Under the pieces are notes generated by a model. It made no database searches and was not told the origin of the DNA. It saw only the letters and a list, made by a program, of their open reading frames with translations. Of a stretch of DNA of 64,000 bases, positions 37,873 to 47,810 are shown one piece after another (within the stretch, counting starts at the first letter, position 1; every line of letters starts with the position of its first letter). Source of the stretch: Chitinophaga agri (GTDB taxonomy: Bacteria > Bacteroidota > Bacteroidia > Chitinophagales > Chitinophagaceae). Made by a program: the position numbers and the translations under genes. The stretch lies in contig NZ_CP048113.1 of assembly GCF_010093065.1 (NCBI RefSeq), positions 7,520,001-7,584,000 of the forward strand, in the 5' to 3' direction.

Positions 37873-40800
37873 TCAGAGTCCGACCCTTACTCCCAGCACT
37901 ACGCTGCGTGGAAGGATGGTGTTGTTGTTGATGCCGCCCAGCGGATTAGTGTTAAATGAATTGGGTTGTGACTCAGATGACCAGTTAGTTTCATCATCCG
38001 GGTTGATACCCATTTTCACTACATCCCCGCCGAAGATGAAGGGATTCAGTACCTGTATGTTGAACTGTGCGTTCTTTATGTTTGCCCTGCTCAGTAATGT
38101 AGAAGGGATGTCATAGGTCAGCGAGATGTTTCTCACGACCGCAAAAGAGCCATCTGCATATTGCATAGCCGAAGCAATGTTGGTGTAGCCGGTGGTGCCC
38201 AGCATCTGTAAAGGCCATTTGCCGCTTTGGTTGGTCCAGCTCCAGAAGTCTTTTTCATTTCTGCCGAATGTACCTGGATAACCACCAAAATAGGTCTGTC
38301 CGATACGGGTGTAAATGAATGTACTCAGACTGATACCTTTATACCGGAATGTATTGGTGATACCGCCATACCATTTAGGTCTGGGCGTACCTCTGATGAC
38401 ATAATCATCTGCATCTATTTTGTAGTCACCGTTCTGATCGACCACTCTCACGGTGCCGGGTCGGAAGTCAAGTCCGCCGGTAGTTTTGAACTTTTCCATT
38501 TCTTCCAGTTCCTTTGGCGTACTCCCCCAGATACCATCATGCTGTAGCTGGTAGAATACCTGCCATGGCTGTCCGATGAACAGGCGTGAGCCAATGATAT
38601 CTTCCTTACCATTGATCAGTTCCACGATCTCTTCCCGGTTGCGGCTCCAGTTGATCTCTGTGCTCCATGTAAAGTCTTTGGTCTGTACGTTGACAGTGTT
38701 CAGGGTGATCTCTACTCCGCGGTTCCTGGATTTACCGATGTTCATGATCTTGGTGACATAACCTGACAGGGCAGGGATATCTCTGGTGAAGAGCAGGTCC
38801 GAGGTATGCTGGACGTAATATTCTGCGGAGCCGGAGATACGGTTGTCCAGTATGGAAAAGTCGACACCCACATTCATCTGCGCTGTTTTCTCCCAGCTGA
38901 GATCCGGGTTCTGTACAGACTGAGGTAACGCACCGATGGCAGGTGTTGAGCCAAATACATAGTTGTTGCGGCTCAGCGGGCCAGTCGTTGTATAAGGAGC
39001 GACGGAGGAGTTGCCCGTCACACCATAGCCGATACGGGGTTTCAGTTCGTTGATCCAGGTGGCATTATGAATGAATTTTTCTTCCTGCATTTTCCAGGCA
39101 AGGGCGAAGGAGGGGAAGAAGGCCCATTTATTGCCGGGGGATAATACAGAGGAACCATCCCAGCGGCCGGAAGCCGTTAACAGGTATTTATTCAGCAATG
39201 TATAGTTGACCCTACCCATAAAGGAGCCAAGCGTATTTTCTGTGAATCCGGTACCGATGCCAGGATTCCCCTGCGTGTTAGATGCCAGGTCATACCATAG
39301 ACTGAGCGGTATGACGAGACCACCTACACTGGTACTGGTATTTTCTCTGCGTGACTTCTGTGCGGATTGTAACAGGGTCACGCCAAGAGCGTGCGCCTTG
39401 CCAAGGTTCTTATCAAAATAGAGCAGGTTTTCCATTACCCAGGAGAAATTTTCTTCGCGGGCATAAGATGCGGTGTTGGCCCTCGCACCAAGGTGCGCGG
39501 TAATATTGGGACCGGTCCAGGCGCCGCTACGATAGTTCCTGATCTGGGCGCCGAAGTTCGTACGGTATTTCAGCCAGGGCGTGAATTTTATTTCGGTGTA
39601 GAGATTGCCGAGCGCAGAAGAGGAGCGGCGTTCATTGAGTCCCTGCCCGATATCAACCAGCGGGTTCCACATATTCAGATTGCCACCGGCATTCCGTACA
39701 TAGTTGCCACTTTCATCAGTAGGTAGTGCCCAGGGATATTGCTCGATAGCGCGGCCGAACAGGTCTTTTGCACCAGTATTACCCTGATTGGCAGTGGTGC
39801 CGTAGTTTTGTTTGGAGAGGGAGGCAATGACGGACATACCCATGGAGAACCATTTATTGGCATTGATATCGCCGTTCATATTCAGGTTAAAACGTTCGAA
39901 GTCCTGATCACGCTGAACGCCGGTCTGTTTGTTATAACCGAGTGACATGTACAGTCTGGAAACGTCTGTTCCGGAAGAAACAGCTACCTGATGGTTTTGA
40001 GTAATACCCATGCGGGTCACGGCGTCTCTCCAGTTGAAGGTGGGTATATTGGCGGAGTTATATACCGGTACCATGGCTGGCCAGCCGAGTGCCTGTTCAG
40101 CAGCCGTTGTCGCTCTCATTTTCACGCTGCCATCGCTGTTCCATTCGTATCCTTTCATGGCAGCTGCGAGCAGTTCGTTGTAGTTGCTTGTTACGCCTGA
40201 GGCAGAGAAGTTCAGGCTATCCAGGTGCGGGTCGGCGTACCATTGCTGCGGCGCTACTTTGAGGTCAGCCGGTGCGCCAGGCTGGTAACGCCTGCCGTTG
40301 ATGAGACCATTGCGAAGGCGGTCAATGTATTCACCCCCACTGATCCAGTCGGTGAGCGATTTATAGCTGTCGAATGAAACGGTAGAAGAAAGGCTGACGG
40401 ACATCTTTCCACGGGTGCCTTTTTTCGTCGTGACCAGTATGACACCATTGGCACCTCTGGAACCATAGATAGCAGTAGCAGATGCGTCTTTCAGGATCTC
40501 TACGGAGGAGATATCGTTGGGGTTCAGGTCATTGATAGAAAAGGAATTGACACCCAGTACAGATACGATAGGTACACCATCGACTACATACAGCGGTTCA
40601 TTGGAGGTATTGCCCGAGCGGGTACCGCGTATGCGTATGGAAGGCACCTCTCCGGGCTTGATATTGGTCGTAACGTTTATGCCGGCAGCTTTTCCCTGCA
40701 TAGCCTGTGCGAGGTTGGCGACCGGGCGTTCCTGTATTGTTTTGGCGGAGAGGCTGGTCAGTGATCCGGTGACGTCACTTTTGCGCTGTGAGCCGTAACC

Positions 40801-41142
40801 GACTACGACCACTTCATTGATCGCTTTGGATACCGATTGTAAAATGACATCAATAGTGGCACGGTTGCGTACAGGCAGCTGTTGTTTGTCAAAGCCGACA
40901 AAGCTGAAGGCGAGTGAAGAACTGCCGGAGTTTACCTGGAGGGAAAAAGACCCATCTGGTTTGGTGGTGGTCATGTGCTGTGTGCCAGGCTCCATCACTG
41001 TCACACCTTCCAGCGGTTGCTGATTAGTGTCCGTCACTCTACCCGTTACACGGAAGGCCTTTTGTGCGGATAGGCACAATGAGATCAGCAACGGGAGTGC
41101 AGTGAGGAAGACACGCTTTAACAGGGTAGTTTTGTTATTCAT
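37873..41142 (-). CDS. SusC/RagA TonB-linked outer-membrane protein (first pair)
   Basis: A 1089-residue TonB-dependent transporter. Order: signal peptide, an N-terminal carboxypeptidase-regulatory-like domain (RVTGRVTDTNQQPLEGVTV), the plug starting near the SusC motif VVVVGYGSQRKSDVTG, the family signature SRGANGVILVTTKKG, then the beta-barrel to the C-terminal aromatic strand. The start at 41142 is taken because it opens the signal sequence; in-frame codons extend to 41241 without a signal. There is no STN domain and no adjacent sigma/anti-sigma pair, unlike the second SusC in this window. It lies 25 bp before its SusD. Confidence 0.94.
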   Translation of the reverse strand: MNNKTTLLKRVFLTALPLLISLCLSAQKAFRVTGRVTDTNQQPLEGVTVMEPGTQHMTTTKPDGSFSLQVNSGSSSLAFSFVGFDKQQLPVRNRATIDVILQSVSKAINEVVVVGYGSQRKSDVTGSLTSLSAKTIQERPVANLAQAMQGKAAGINVTTNIKPGEVPSIRIRGTRSGNTSNEPLYVVDGVPIVSVLGVNSFSINDLNPNDISSVEILKDASATAIYGSRGANGVILVTTKKGTRGKMSVSLSSTVSFDSYKSLTDWISGGEYIDRLRNGLINGRRYQPGAPADLKVAPQQWYADPHLDSLNFSASGVTSNYNELLAAAMKGYEWNSDGSVKMRATTAAEQALGWPAMVPVYNSANIPTFNWRDAVTRMGITQNHQVAVSSGTDVSRLYMSLGYNKQTGVQRDQDFERFNLNMNGDINANKWFSMGMSVIASLSKQNYGTTANQGNTGAKDLFGRAIEQYPWALPTDESGNYVRNAGGNLNMWNPLVDIGQGLNERRSSSALGNLYTEIKFTPWLKYRTNFGAQIRNYRSGAWTGPNITAHLGARANTASYAREENFSWVMENLLYFDKNLGKAHALGVTLLQSAQKSRRENTSTSVGGLVIPLSLWYDLASNTQGNPGIGTGFTENTLGSFMGRVNYTLLNKYLLTASGRWDGSSVLSPGNKWAFFPSFALAWKMQEEKFIHNATWINELKPRIGYGVTGNSSVAPYTTTGPLSRNNYVFGSTPAIGALPQSVQNPDLSWEKTAQMNVGVDFSILDNRISGSAEYYVQHTSDLLFTRDIPALSGYVTKIMNIGKSRNRGVEITLNTVNVQTKDFTWSTEINWSRNREEIVELINGKEDIIGSRLFIGQPWQVFYQLQHDGIWGSTPKELEEMEKFKTTGGLDFRPGTVRVVDQNGDYKIDADDYVIRGTPRPKWYGGITNTFRYKGISLSTFIYTRIGQTYFGGYPGTFGRNEKDFWSWTNQSGKWPLQMLGTTGYTNIASAMQYADGSFAVVRNISLTYDIPSTLLSRANIKNAQFNIQVLNPFIFGGDVVKMGINPDDETNWSSESQPNSFNTNPLGGINNNTILPRSVVLGVRVGL

Positions 41143-41241
41143 AATGTAAGCGATTGTAAAGTCAAAGAGTTGATGGTGATGCTGAATGAATGCCTGTGCT
41201 GTGATTTGATCCCCCCGGAAAAAAGAAAATAGCAGGTCCAT

Positions 41242-41264
41242 ATCAGGACACGGTGTGTCCTGAT
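41242..41264. promoter_or_regulatory. perfect dyad upstream of the first SusC (ATCAGGACAC-GGT-GTGTCCTGAT)
   Basis: Two 10-nt arms that are exact reverse complements, 3 nt apart, about 100 bp upstream of the SusC start. It could be an operator or a leader hairpin. Confidence 0.55.
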
Positions 41265-41740
41265 GGTAATAGCAATAACAGGTCTCTCAGCAGTTCGCTA
41301 TGCGAATGCTTCGCCTGGTAAGAGGATGGTTGATGATGAAAGTGCCGGTTTGAAGGAACTGTTCCTGGTCACTGTTATTCGTCTGTTACGGTTGACTGTC
41401 TTTCCAAAGTTTTCACAGAAGCGGATCGTAGGGGAATGTGGTCAACTTATCTGTTGTCTTCACTGTCTGTTCTTCAAAACGGGCGGTTCAATAGTTGTGT
41501 ACTGCCGGGCTTTTAGCGTCAGTATTGTCAGTCTGGATGGTATTGCCTGCCGGTAGTATTAAAGCTGAACGGTTTTGTCGTATTGAAAGATGGTAACGGT
41601 AATTGCTGTTGTTGTACGCGATCGCATAGGTGACAGCAGGACATAGTAAGGTAAACAACGTTTCTTCATAACGGTGAGAATTTGTGGAATCATGTTAAAC
41701 AAACACTATACTACAATTAAGCATGCGAATAAGTATCCTA

Positions 41741-41760
41741 TAGTGTCCTATGGACACCTA
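41741..41760. promoter_or_regulatory. second GTGTCC/GGACAC dyad
   Basis: GTGTCC-TAT-GGACAC, with outer bases partly matching (TAG/CTA). It shares the hexamer of the dyad at 41242 but in the opposite arm order, about 500 bp away. It is roughly 180 bp before the lipase start. Confidence 0.4.
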
Positions 41761-41938
41761 AAAAAAAGGTTTTTGCTCACAGCAGACTCCGCTATTCCGT
41801 TGATCATCATTTTATTAAATGTAGGCAGCGAGGTGGCCGAAAATCCGGGAAACTTATTACCTTAGTTGTGACTCATTGACCATAACACCACGTCTTTACA
41901 TTACCGGTTCCCGTTTAACAACTATAAACCACATAACA

Positions 41939-42964
41939 ATGAAGCCCATTACCCCTAACGTTACCAGTAACAGCGGACAGCCCGCACAAGCTTCCACAGC
42001 CGTATGGCTTTGTTTTCTTACTTACAGTTCCAATCCGTCCGGTGACATCGGCACCTATCTTCCCGGCTGGCAGATCGTCTGGAATGGAGTGGAAACCCCT
42101 GACGGCAACTATGCCTTCATCGCATCAGATGCCGCTGGGGATACCTTCGCACTTGCTATCCGTGGTTCTTTGCCACCGCAGGACATATTTGAGAAGTGGG
42201 ATGCCTTCGCCAACTGGATACTGGAAGATCTTAATGTGATGAAACAGACAGACTGGACCTATGCGGCTGCTGCCGGCGCCGTGATAAGCAACGGCGCTTA
42301 TCTTGCATTTGACAACATGCAGCACATGCAGGATTCGCTCCATTCAGGACTTTCCCTGATCCAGTTCCTGCAACAGAAAGTGATCGGCGCCGGTAAGCAA
42401 TTACTGATCACAGGTCATAGCCTGGGAGGTAATATGGCGAATGTATATGCTTCGTACCTGGTGAGTCAGATCACTACGCCTGGTTATGTCAATAATAATC
42501 TGTCCCTGTTCACCTTTGCGGCGCCTGCTGCCGGCAATGCGGCCTTTGCACAGGACCTGGACAATAAGTTGCCTGATGCTTATCACTATCAGAATGTAAA
42601 TGATATCATTCCTAATTGCCCGGTGGCAGACAGGCTCATTCTGACAGGTCTCTTATATATTCCTAAGCCGGCTGCTGCTGATATTACGACTACCTTCGAG
42701 GATGTGACCGTATCGTTGCAGGAAGCGTTTCTAATGTTAGGTGGTATATTCCTGCTATATAAGTATCAGCAGGAGAGCAGGAATTACTTCATATTTGGTA
42801 CTGCCCTTTACAAGGACTATGAAGCGCCTACGCTGAGAGACTGGTTCTTACAGGCGGGTTCACAGCATGCACTGAGTAATTATGCAACCTTCCTGGGAGT
42901 GGATCTGCCGGTTATCCCAAACAATTTCATGGTACAACCACCCGTTGCATCTGTATTAGGCTGA
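41939..42964 (+). CDS. class 3 lipase family protein
   Basis: A 341-residue alpha/beta-hydrolase of the lipase class 3 type. The nucleophile elbow is GHSLGG (Ser near residue 161) after the strand KQLLITGHS. The Asp is probably in NVNDIIPNCP, where class 3 lipases have a D-x-V/I-P motif, and the His may be in SQHALSNYATFLG near residue 320. No signal peptide is visible when it starts at 41939; a longer frame from 41876 gives no better one. It would hydrolyse acylglycerols or related esters. It stands alone with a strong terminator downstream. Confidence 0.85.
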   Translation: MKPITPNVTSNSGQPAQASTAVWLCFLTYSSNPSGDIGTYLPGWQIVWNGVETPDGNYAFIASDAAGDTFALAIRGSLPPQDIFEKWDAFANWILEDLNVMKQTDWTYAAAAGAVISNGAYLAFDNMQHMQDSLHSGLSLIQFLQQKVIGAGKQLLITGHSLGGNMANVYASYLVSQITTPGYVNNNLSLFTFAAPAAGNAAFAQDLDNKLPDAYHYQNVNDIIPNCPVADRLILTGLLYIPKPAAADITTTFEDVTVSLQEAFLMLGGIFLLYKYQQESRNYFIFGTALYKDYEAPTLRDWFLQAGSQHALSNYATFLGVDLPVIPNNFMVQPPVASVLG

Positions 42965-42987
42965 TCGTTTTCAACACACCATAATTG

Positions 42988-43019
42988 AAAAGGGTATCCA
43001 TTATGCAGGATACCCTTTT
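42988..43019. terminator. rho-independent terminator after the lipase gene
   Basis: A 12-bp stem AAAAGGGTATCC/GGATACCCTTTT with an 8-nt loop. A and T tracts on both sides allow it to act in both directions, but the lipase is the closest gene. Confidence 0.88.
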
Positions 43020-43092
43020 GCGTTTACATCTAAATCTCAGGGCTTGTACTCGATAGTTGGCAGCCGTTATGTATTATGCTTATGAAAAAAAA

Positions 43093-45693
43093 TCAATAGT
43101 CGTATTTCTGGTCTACATTGCGTTCATCTACACTGATCCCTTCCTTCATCCATCTTGGCATTGGCTTGCCTTTCAGGTAGTGGTCGAAGAACTGCCCCAT
43201 ACGGAGTGTCCAGTCCTGCTGTGCTTCCAATGAGCCCAGCGAGTGGTTCTCCCCTTTATAGTTGAGCAACCAGGCCGGCCTGCCCAGTCTGCGCATCGCA
43301 ATGAACATATCCAGGCCCTGTGTGAAGGCGACAGCACCGTCTTTGTCGTTATGGAAGATCAGCAGTGGTGTCTGTATCTTATCTGCGTTGAAGATAGGAG
43401 AGCTTTGGATGAACTCTTCTCTGCCAGTCCACAGTGTTTTACCGATACGGCTTTGCTCTACTTCGTATTTGAACAGGCAGGGCGCTCCGTTCTGGCGGAT
43501 TGCGAAATAGTTATAGGTTGCATTGGATACACCTGCACCTGCATTTACACAAGTGAAGATGTTGGTGCGTGTTACCAGGTAATATACCTGGAAGCCGGAC
43601 CAGCTATGTCCCTGTAAGCCTATCCTGTTCTTATCAGCTACCCCTCTTCTGATCATTTCTTCTGTACCACTTACAACAGCATTATAGGTGCTTTCACCAG
43701 GAAACCCGATTTTGTAATGAATGTCAGGACGGAACACTACATAGCCATTGCTGACATAAGTTGGAATATCAATGGTGCTGGTACTGTATTCAGGAGCAAA
43801 GTATTTATGCAGTTCACCGCTATGTGTTTCATAGAAGTCTACGATCATCGGGTAGGTCTTCGTGCTGTCATACCCTTCTGGCACATACAGCACTCCCTGG
43901 TTCTGTTTCCCTTCATAATTTTTCCATTCTACCAGTTTCGCCGTACCCCAGGTATATTTTTGTTGTTGCGGATTGGCATCTGTGAGGCGTTGTTCCTTTT
44001 TGAAACCAGTCTTGCTGAACCACAGGTCGGGGAAGGTGTGGAAGTTCTGTTTGAAGTACACGAAACTACTGCCGTCGCCGGATATAGCACCTACACTTAC
44101 CGAGTAACCCGGGTTATCGGTGAGCAGTGTAACTCCTTTACCTGCAGTCAGCTGATATACGCCAGCCGACTTGGTCCGCTCGTTGAAGCTCTGCAGGTAC
44201 ATTGACTTTGTCAGGTCCACATGACTGATGAACGGAGTAGACATCCATCTGAGTGTTACCTGGTGTGCGCGGCCATAGCCATTCGTAATACAGCGGACAG
44301 CCTGTTTGCCTTCCAGGTTGATCGCCCAGATATCATATCTGTCATAGACCAGTGCGGTATTACCATTGTCCGTCCATCCTGCAAGACCATAGGAATGAGC
44401 CAGGGACGGATGATCATGTTCTTCATCGTATAGTGCCTGACCTATCTGTCCGGAGATCGCTTTGAATACACCAGCCTGCGGGTCGAGTACCTGCCATTCT
44501 TTCTTTTCCTGGTTGAAGATCACGGCATATTTACCGTTAGGGCTCCAGATCGGATTCTCTCCGCAGTCCTTTGCCAGCAACCTGCGTTCACCGGTGTGTA
44601 CATTCACCAGGTAGATGTCGGCATTGGTATCATATTTCCAGTCGACCATCGGGACATAAGGTTTGCTATCCGCGATGAAGGCGTAGTCATAATTTTCCGC
44701 CTCTGGTGCGAGTAGCCGGCCTGCTTTTTCCGGTGCCACTTCCACGACTTTCTTTTCGGCTATATGATAGATGAACTGAGCATCGTCCATCTGCGTGCCG
44801 TTATATACACCTTTGCGCTGGCGGCGCTGGGAGACAGGTTCGTTCCATGTCCAGAGTTCCAGTTCGAAGCCGGTATTGGCAGGTCTTTGCATTTTGGGCT
44901 GCTTACCGTTATAAGCTACTTCCAGCAATACATGTTCAGCGTTGGCTGAAATGTCATATGTCTTTGGCCGGATGGTGTATCCGGCGGGCGCCGGAATATC
45001 TTTATAATCCAGCAGCAGGGTATGTTTACCCGTCTTCAGGGAGAAGGCATAAAGTGCCGATCCTGAGAGGAAAGTGCCCTCCTGTGTTTCCTTGCGGAAA
45101 GTAAAATCACTGACCGTACCCTCAAAAACCGGTTTGGCTGTTCCCTTTAATGGTCCTGCCATCAGCTGGTCTTTCTGGAGGAACAGGATAGCGCGGTCAT
45201 TATCATAGAGGGAGAATTTGGCGGTGCCATTGAGTACCAGGCTGTCCTGTGTATCGACGTTGTACAGGAAAGCGTTAGCTGCACCATTCTGCCAGTTGGT
45301 GTAGGACATCCACGGAGAGGAGGCACTGGTCAGGATATAGCCGCTTTTCATCCAGGGCAGTTGTTTGCCGTCTTTCAGGCGAGTCAGCAGGATGGAGGAC
45401 TGGCCATTTTTGTTCTGGCCATATTTCATCCATTTACCTGCATTGAAGAACTCCGGATTGTCAGCGTCTTCCAGTTTAATGGTCTTGCCGCTGCCTGTGT
45501 TCACAAGGTACCGGGTACTTACTTCATTCTCTGTGATGCTGTAGACCGCCCATGTGCCATCGTAAGAGACCGCGGGGCTGGCTACCTGGTTCCATTCCCT
45601 GTAGTTAGCCGTATCGAGCGACCGGCGTTGCGACATGGCGGGCTGTATAGCAATACAACCCACCATGGCAGTTAACAAAATAAATTTCCGCAT
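43093..45693 (-). CDS. S9 (prolyl oligopeptidase) family serine peptidase
   Basis: An 866-residue exported peptidase (signal ending PAMSQ). The N-terminal two thirds is a WD/beta-propeller-like region as in S9 enzymes; the C-terminal part is the alpha/beta-hydrolase. Catalytic residues are visible: GHSWSG (Ser near 695), FHNDKDGAVAF (Asp near 783) and GENHSLG (His near 816). It should cleave small peptides in the periplasm or at the surface. Its start codon overlaps the stop of the upstream TlpA-like gene by 1 nt (TAATG), so the two are translationally coupled and it belongs to the ECF/SusCD locus. Confidence 0.92.
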   Translation of the reverse strand: MRKFILLTAMVGCIAIQPAMSQRRSLDTANYREWNQVASPAVSYDGTWAVYSITENEVSTRYLVNTGSGKTIKLEDADNPEFFNAGKWMKYGQNKNGQSSILLTRLKDGKQLPWMKSGYILTSASSPWMSYTNWQNGAANAFLYNVDTQDSLVLNGTAKFSLYDNDRAILFLQKDQLMAGPLKGTAKPVFEGTVSDFTFRKETQEGTFLSGSALYAFSLKTGKHTLLLDYKDIPAPAGYTIRPKTYDISANAEHVLLEVAYNGKQPKMQRPANTGFELELWTWNEPVSQRRQRKGVYNGTQMDDAQFIYHIAEKKVVEVAPEKAGRLLAPEAENYDYAFIADSKPYVPMVDWKYDTNADIYLVNVHTGERRLLAKDCGENPIWSPNGKYAVIFNQEKKEWQVLDPQAGVFKAISGQIGQALYDEEHDHPSLAHSYGLAGWTDNGNTALVYDRYDIWAINLEGKQAVRCITNGYGRAHQVTLRWMSTPFISHVDLTKSMYLQSFNERTKSAGVYQLTAGKGVTLLTDNPGYSVSVGAISGDGSSFVYFKQNFHTFPDLWFSKTGFKKEQRLTDANPQQQKYTWGTAKLVEWKNYEGKQNQGVLYVPEGYDSTKTYPMIVDFYETHSGELHKYFAPEYSTSTIDIPTYVSNGYVVFRPDIHYKIGFPGESTYNAVVSGTEEMIRRGVADKNRIGLQGHSWSGFQVYYLVTRTNIFTCVNAGAGVSNATYNYFAIRQNGAPCLFKYEVEQSRIGKTLWTGREEFIQSSPIFNADKIQTPLLIFHNDKDGAVAFTQGLDMFIAMRRLGRPAWLLNYKGENHSLGSLEAQQDWTLRMGQFFDHYLKGKPMPRWMKEGISVDERNVDQKYDY

Positions 45694-47690
45694 TACTTTT
45701 CTGCTTTTAATATTTCAATTACGTAAGTCAGTTCGTCATATAATTTGCTTGGGCTACCCTGGTACCCTTCCGCTGTATAGCGTATTACGCCGTTTTTAAC
45801 CACTACTTTCCTTGGGATCGCGGATGACTTGAAGATGGGTGTCATCGATCCGAATACGCCCCTGTTGTTACCTGTTTTGCTATCTGTTTCATCGAAGAGT
45901 ACATTAAAACGATAGCCGGAAGATTTGATATATTTCTTCACTTCGTTTTTGTACTCCTTGTCATTTTCCTCTATAGAGATAAAATAGAATCCTACACCAT
46001 GGTCGGTCGCGTATTTGTCTACCGCCATCTGCATACCAGGGAAAGCCATTTTGCAGGGGCCGCACCAGGTGGCCCAGAAGTCCAGTACCACGATCTTATC
46101 TTTCCAGTCAGCACTATTGACAGTTTTACCATCCATGTCTTTCAGACGGAAAGCTTTATAGGGAATATTGATCAGTGCCGCTTTTATTTCTTCTTTTGTT
46201 TTGGCAATGTCTTCAGCCGATTTGAGTGACTCTATATATTTCTCGAAGCCATCAGCATTCCCCTTTCTTTCTACATACAGCTTTTTCAGCTGTTCGATCA
46301 TTTCAGGAGAGGCTGCATTGGTGCTGATACACATTTCGAGTGTAGGTAGCAGCATTTTTTTGTTGCCGGTGTTCTCCAGGATAGTCAGTCTGGCTTCGTT
46401 CAGCTTAACGTTGCTGTATCTGGCGGCTTCAGACAGTTGAGCGAGGTAGGGAGTTGCTTCGCTGTATTTACCCATTTTGGTTAGTAAACGGATGTGTATC
46501 ATCAACTTAGAGTCCAGTTGCTTTATGGCGTTGTCTCTGGCCTGTCTGGGCGTGTAGCGTGTGCCTTCCTGGTAAGACAGGTCATTAACTTTCTGCGACA
46601 TTGCATCTATGTAGGCTTTAGAGATAGGGTAAAGCTGTTCCAGCGGTACCAGTTTCAACCCAAAAGCTTTAAAGATGTTACCATGGTAGATCTCGTTCAG
46701 TGTAGCGAAGTTCAGTTCAGGTATCAGTGCCAGGAATTTGTCAAACATGCCCTTGTCGAAATACAGGGTAGCCAGTGCTCTGTAAGTGTTCAGGTATATG
46801 AAGTTTTGTGTTACCTGTCCATCTTTTCGATATGCTGCGACCGGGAAGTCCTGCAGGAATTTTTCCAGCCTGGCGATCTTTTCTTCGGGTGCAGTGTTGG
46901 GAGTAGCTGCGGCATTGTACGCGTCAAAGCGCATTACCCTGCCGTGGGGGAATTTCCGGATAATGACCTGCTTTACGGAATCTGCTTTCTGTGCGTCTTT
47001 TATTTTGAATCGGTAGGTGTCCCAGATAAGCTGGTAGCCAGCTTCACCGATGTCTGGCATTTGTCCGAAGCGTTCCAGATTGCGTGGCGCTACTGCTGCA
47101 AACTCGTCTCCTTTTGACACCTGGAGCATAGCCAGGTAGCTGTCGAAGAACTTTGGCATGTTCTGCGGGAAGTCTTTCATCTCTTTTCTCACCCACATTT
47201 CCAGTGCTTCATCACTGATATTGAATTTTTCGAAGTATCCTTCTGGTGCGAGGTGTGCAGATGGTCTGCGGAAAATGCCCCAGGCGAGTACGCTACCAGG
47301 CAGTTTTGCACCTTCCTTATTTACGGTAGTCGCTACATATCCGAAGTCATTATTGTTATCGGCCAGGTTCACAAAGCCATTTTCTTCTGTCACAAATTTG
47401 ATGGCAACGAATGCACAGTTGGCCGGTATGCCATACTTACCATCCCATGTGCCTTTGTGCCGGCTGAGTGTAATATCGTCGGCTACCCAGTGATAATCAT
47501 TGAACATATAGATGATGCCCTGTATGTTCTCTTTCCCCTCCAGGGGCCCGCCGGCAGGATTGTAGCTGAGCCTTATCGTGTCTCCTGCTACCGGTGTGCC
47601 GAGTCCTTTTAACCTTACGCTGTCTGTCTGGCTGTATGCCTGGCAGGAGATGCCAAGGGATATCGCCAGTGCGCTCATCCATTTAGTCAT
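45693..47690 (-). CDS. TlpA-like thioredoxin-domain protein with long N-terminal region
   Basis: A 665-residue exported protein (signal ending CQAYSQ). The first 500 residues are mostly helical with no recognised domain. The C-terminal 150 residues are a TlpA/AhpC-type thioredoxin fold: VVLDFWATWCGPCKMAFPGM with the redox CxxC near residue 545, the usual GVGFYFISIEEN strand and a proline-containing AIPRKVVV loop (cis-Pro motif). It may reduce or protect disulfides in the periplasm. TlpA-like proteins next to SusCD pairs with peptidases are common in this phylum. The stop overlaps the peptidase start by 1 nt. Confidence 0.88.
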   Translation of the reverse strand: MTKWMSALAISLGISCQAYSQTDSVRLKGLGTPVAGDTIRLSYNPAGGPLEGKENIQGIIYMFNDYHWVADDITLSRHKGTWDGKYGIPANCAFVAIKFVTEENGFVNLADNNNDFGYVATTVNKEGAKLPGSVLAWGIFRRPSAHLAPEGYFEKFNISDEALEMWVRKEMKDFPQNMPKFFDSYLAMLQVSKGDEFAAVAPRNLERFGQMPDIGEAGYQLIWDTYRFKIKDAQKADSVKQVIIRKFPHGRVMRFDAYNAAATPNTAPEEKIARLEKFLQDFPVAAYRKDGQVTQNFIYLNTYRALATLYFDKGMFDKFLALIPELNFATLNEIYHGNIFKAFGLKLVPLEQLYPISKAYIDAMSQKVNDLSYQEGTRYTPRQARDNAIKQLDSKLMIHIRLLTKMGKYSEATPYLAQLSEAARYSNVKLNEARLTILENTGNKKMLLPTLEMCISTNAASPEMIEQLKKLYVERKGNADGFEKYIESLKSAEDIAKTKEEIKAALINIPYKAFRLKDMDGKTVNSADWKDKIVVLDFWATWCGPCKMAFPGMQMAVDKYATDHGVGFYFISIEENDKEYKNEVKKYIKSSGYRFNVLFDETDSKTGNNRGVFGSMTPIFKSSAIPRKVVVKNGVIRYTAEGYQGSPSKLYDELTYVIEILKAEK

Positions 47691-47723
47691 GATATTTGTT
47701 TGATTTGCAAGGCATGGCCCCGA

Positions 47724-47752
47724 GAACGACCGTACTGTGACAACGGTCGTTC
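47724..47752 (-). repeat. intercistronic hairpin between SusD and the TlpA-like gene
   Basis: A 10-bp perfect stem GAACGACCGT/ACGGTCGTTC with a 9-nt loop, in a 120-bp gap. No T-tract follows on the minus strand, so it looks like an mRNA stability or partial termination element rather than a full terminator. Confidence 0.6.
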
Positions 47753-47810
47753 CCTCCGGGCAGCCTCAGGTGATTGTGGGTTATGGTTATGGTTGGTTTG
47801 TGATTGAAAC

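Larger units (their letters stand above)
41143..41938. other. 796-bp region without a gene between the first SusC and the lipase
   Basis: Divergent intergenic region. It holds two dyads built from GGACAC/GTGTCC (41242-41264 and 41741-41760), an A8 run at about 41761-41768, and AT-rich sequence near 41690-41870. Open frames of 97 and 63 codons on the plus strand have no protein-like pattern and I reject them. Confidence 0.6.

Noticed and set aside
41263..41865. Plus-strand open frames of 97 and 63 codons upstream of the lipase
   Set aside because: No start signals, no recognisable pattern, and the first begins inside the dyad at 41242-41264.
46494..47117. A 207-codon open frame on the plus strand
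   Set aside because: Antisense to the TlpA-like gene, with no start signal or family pattern.
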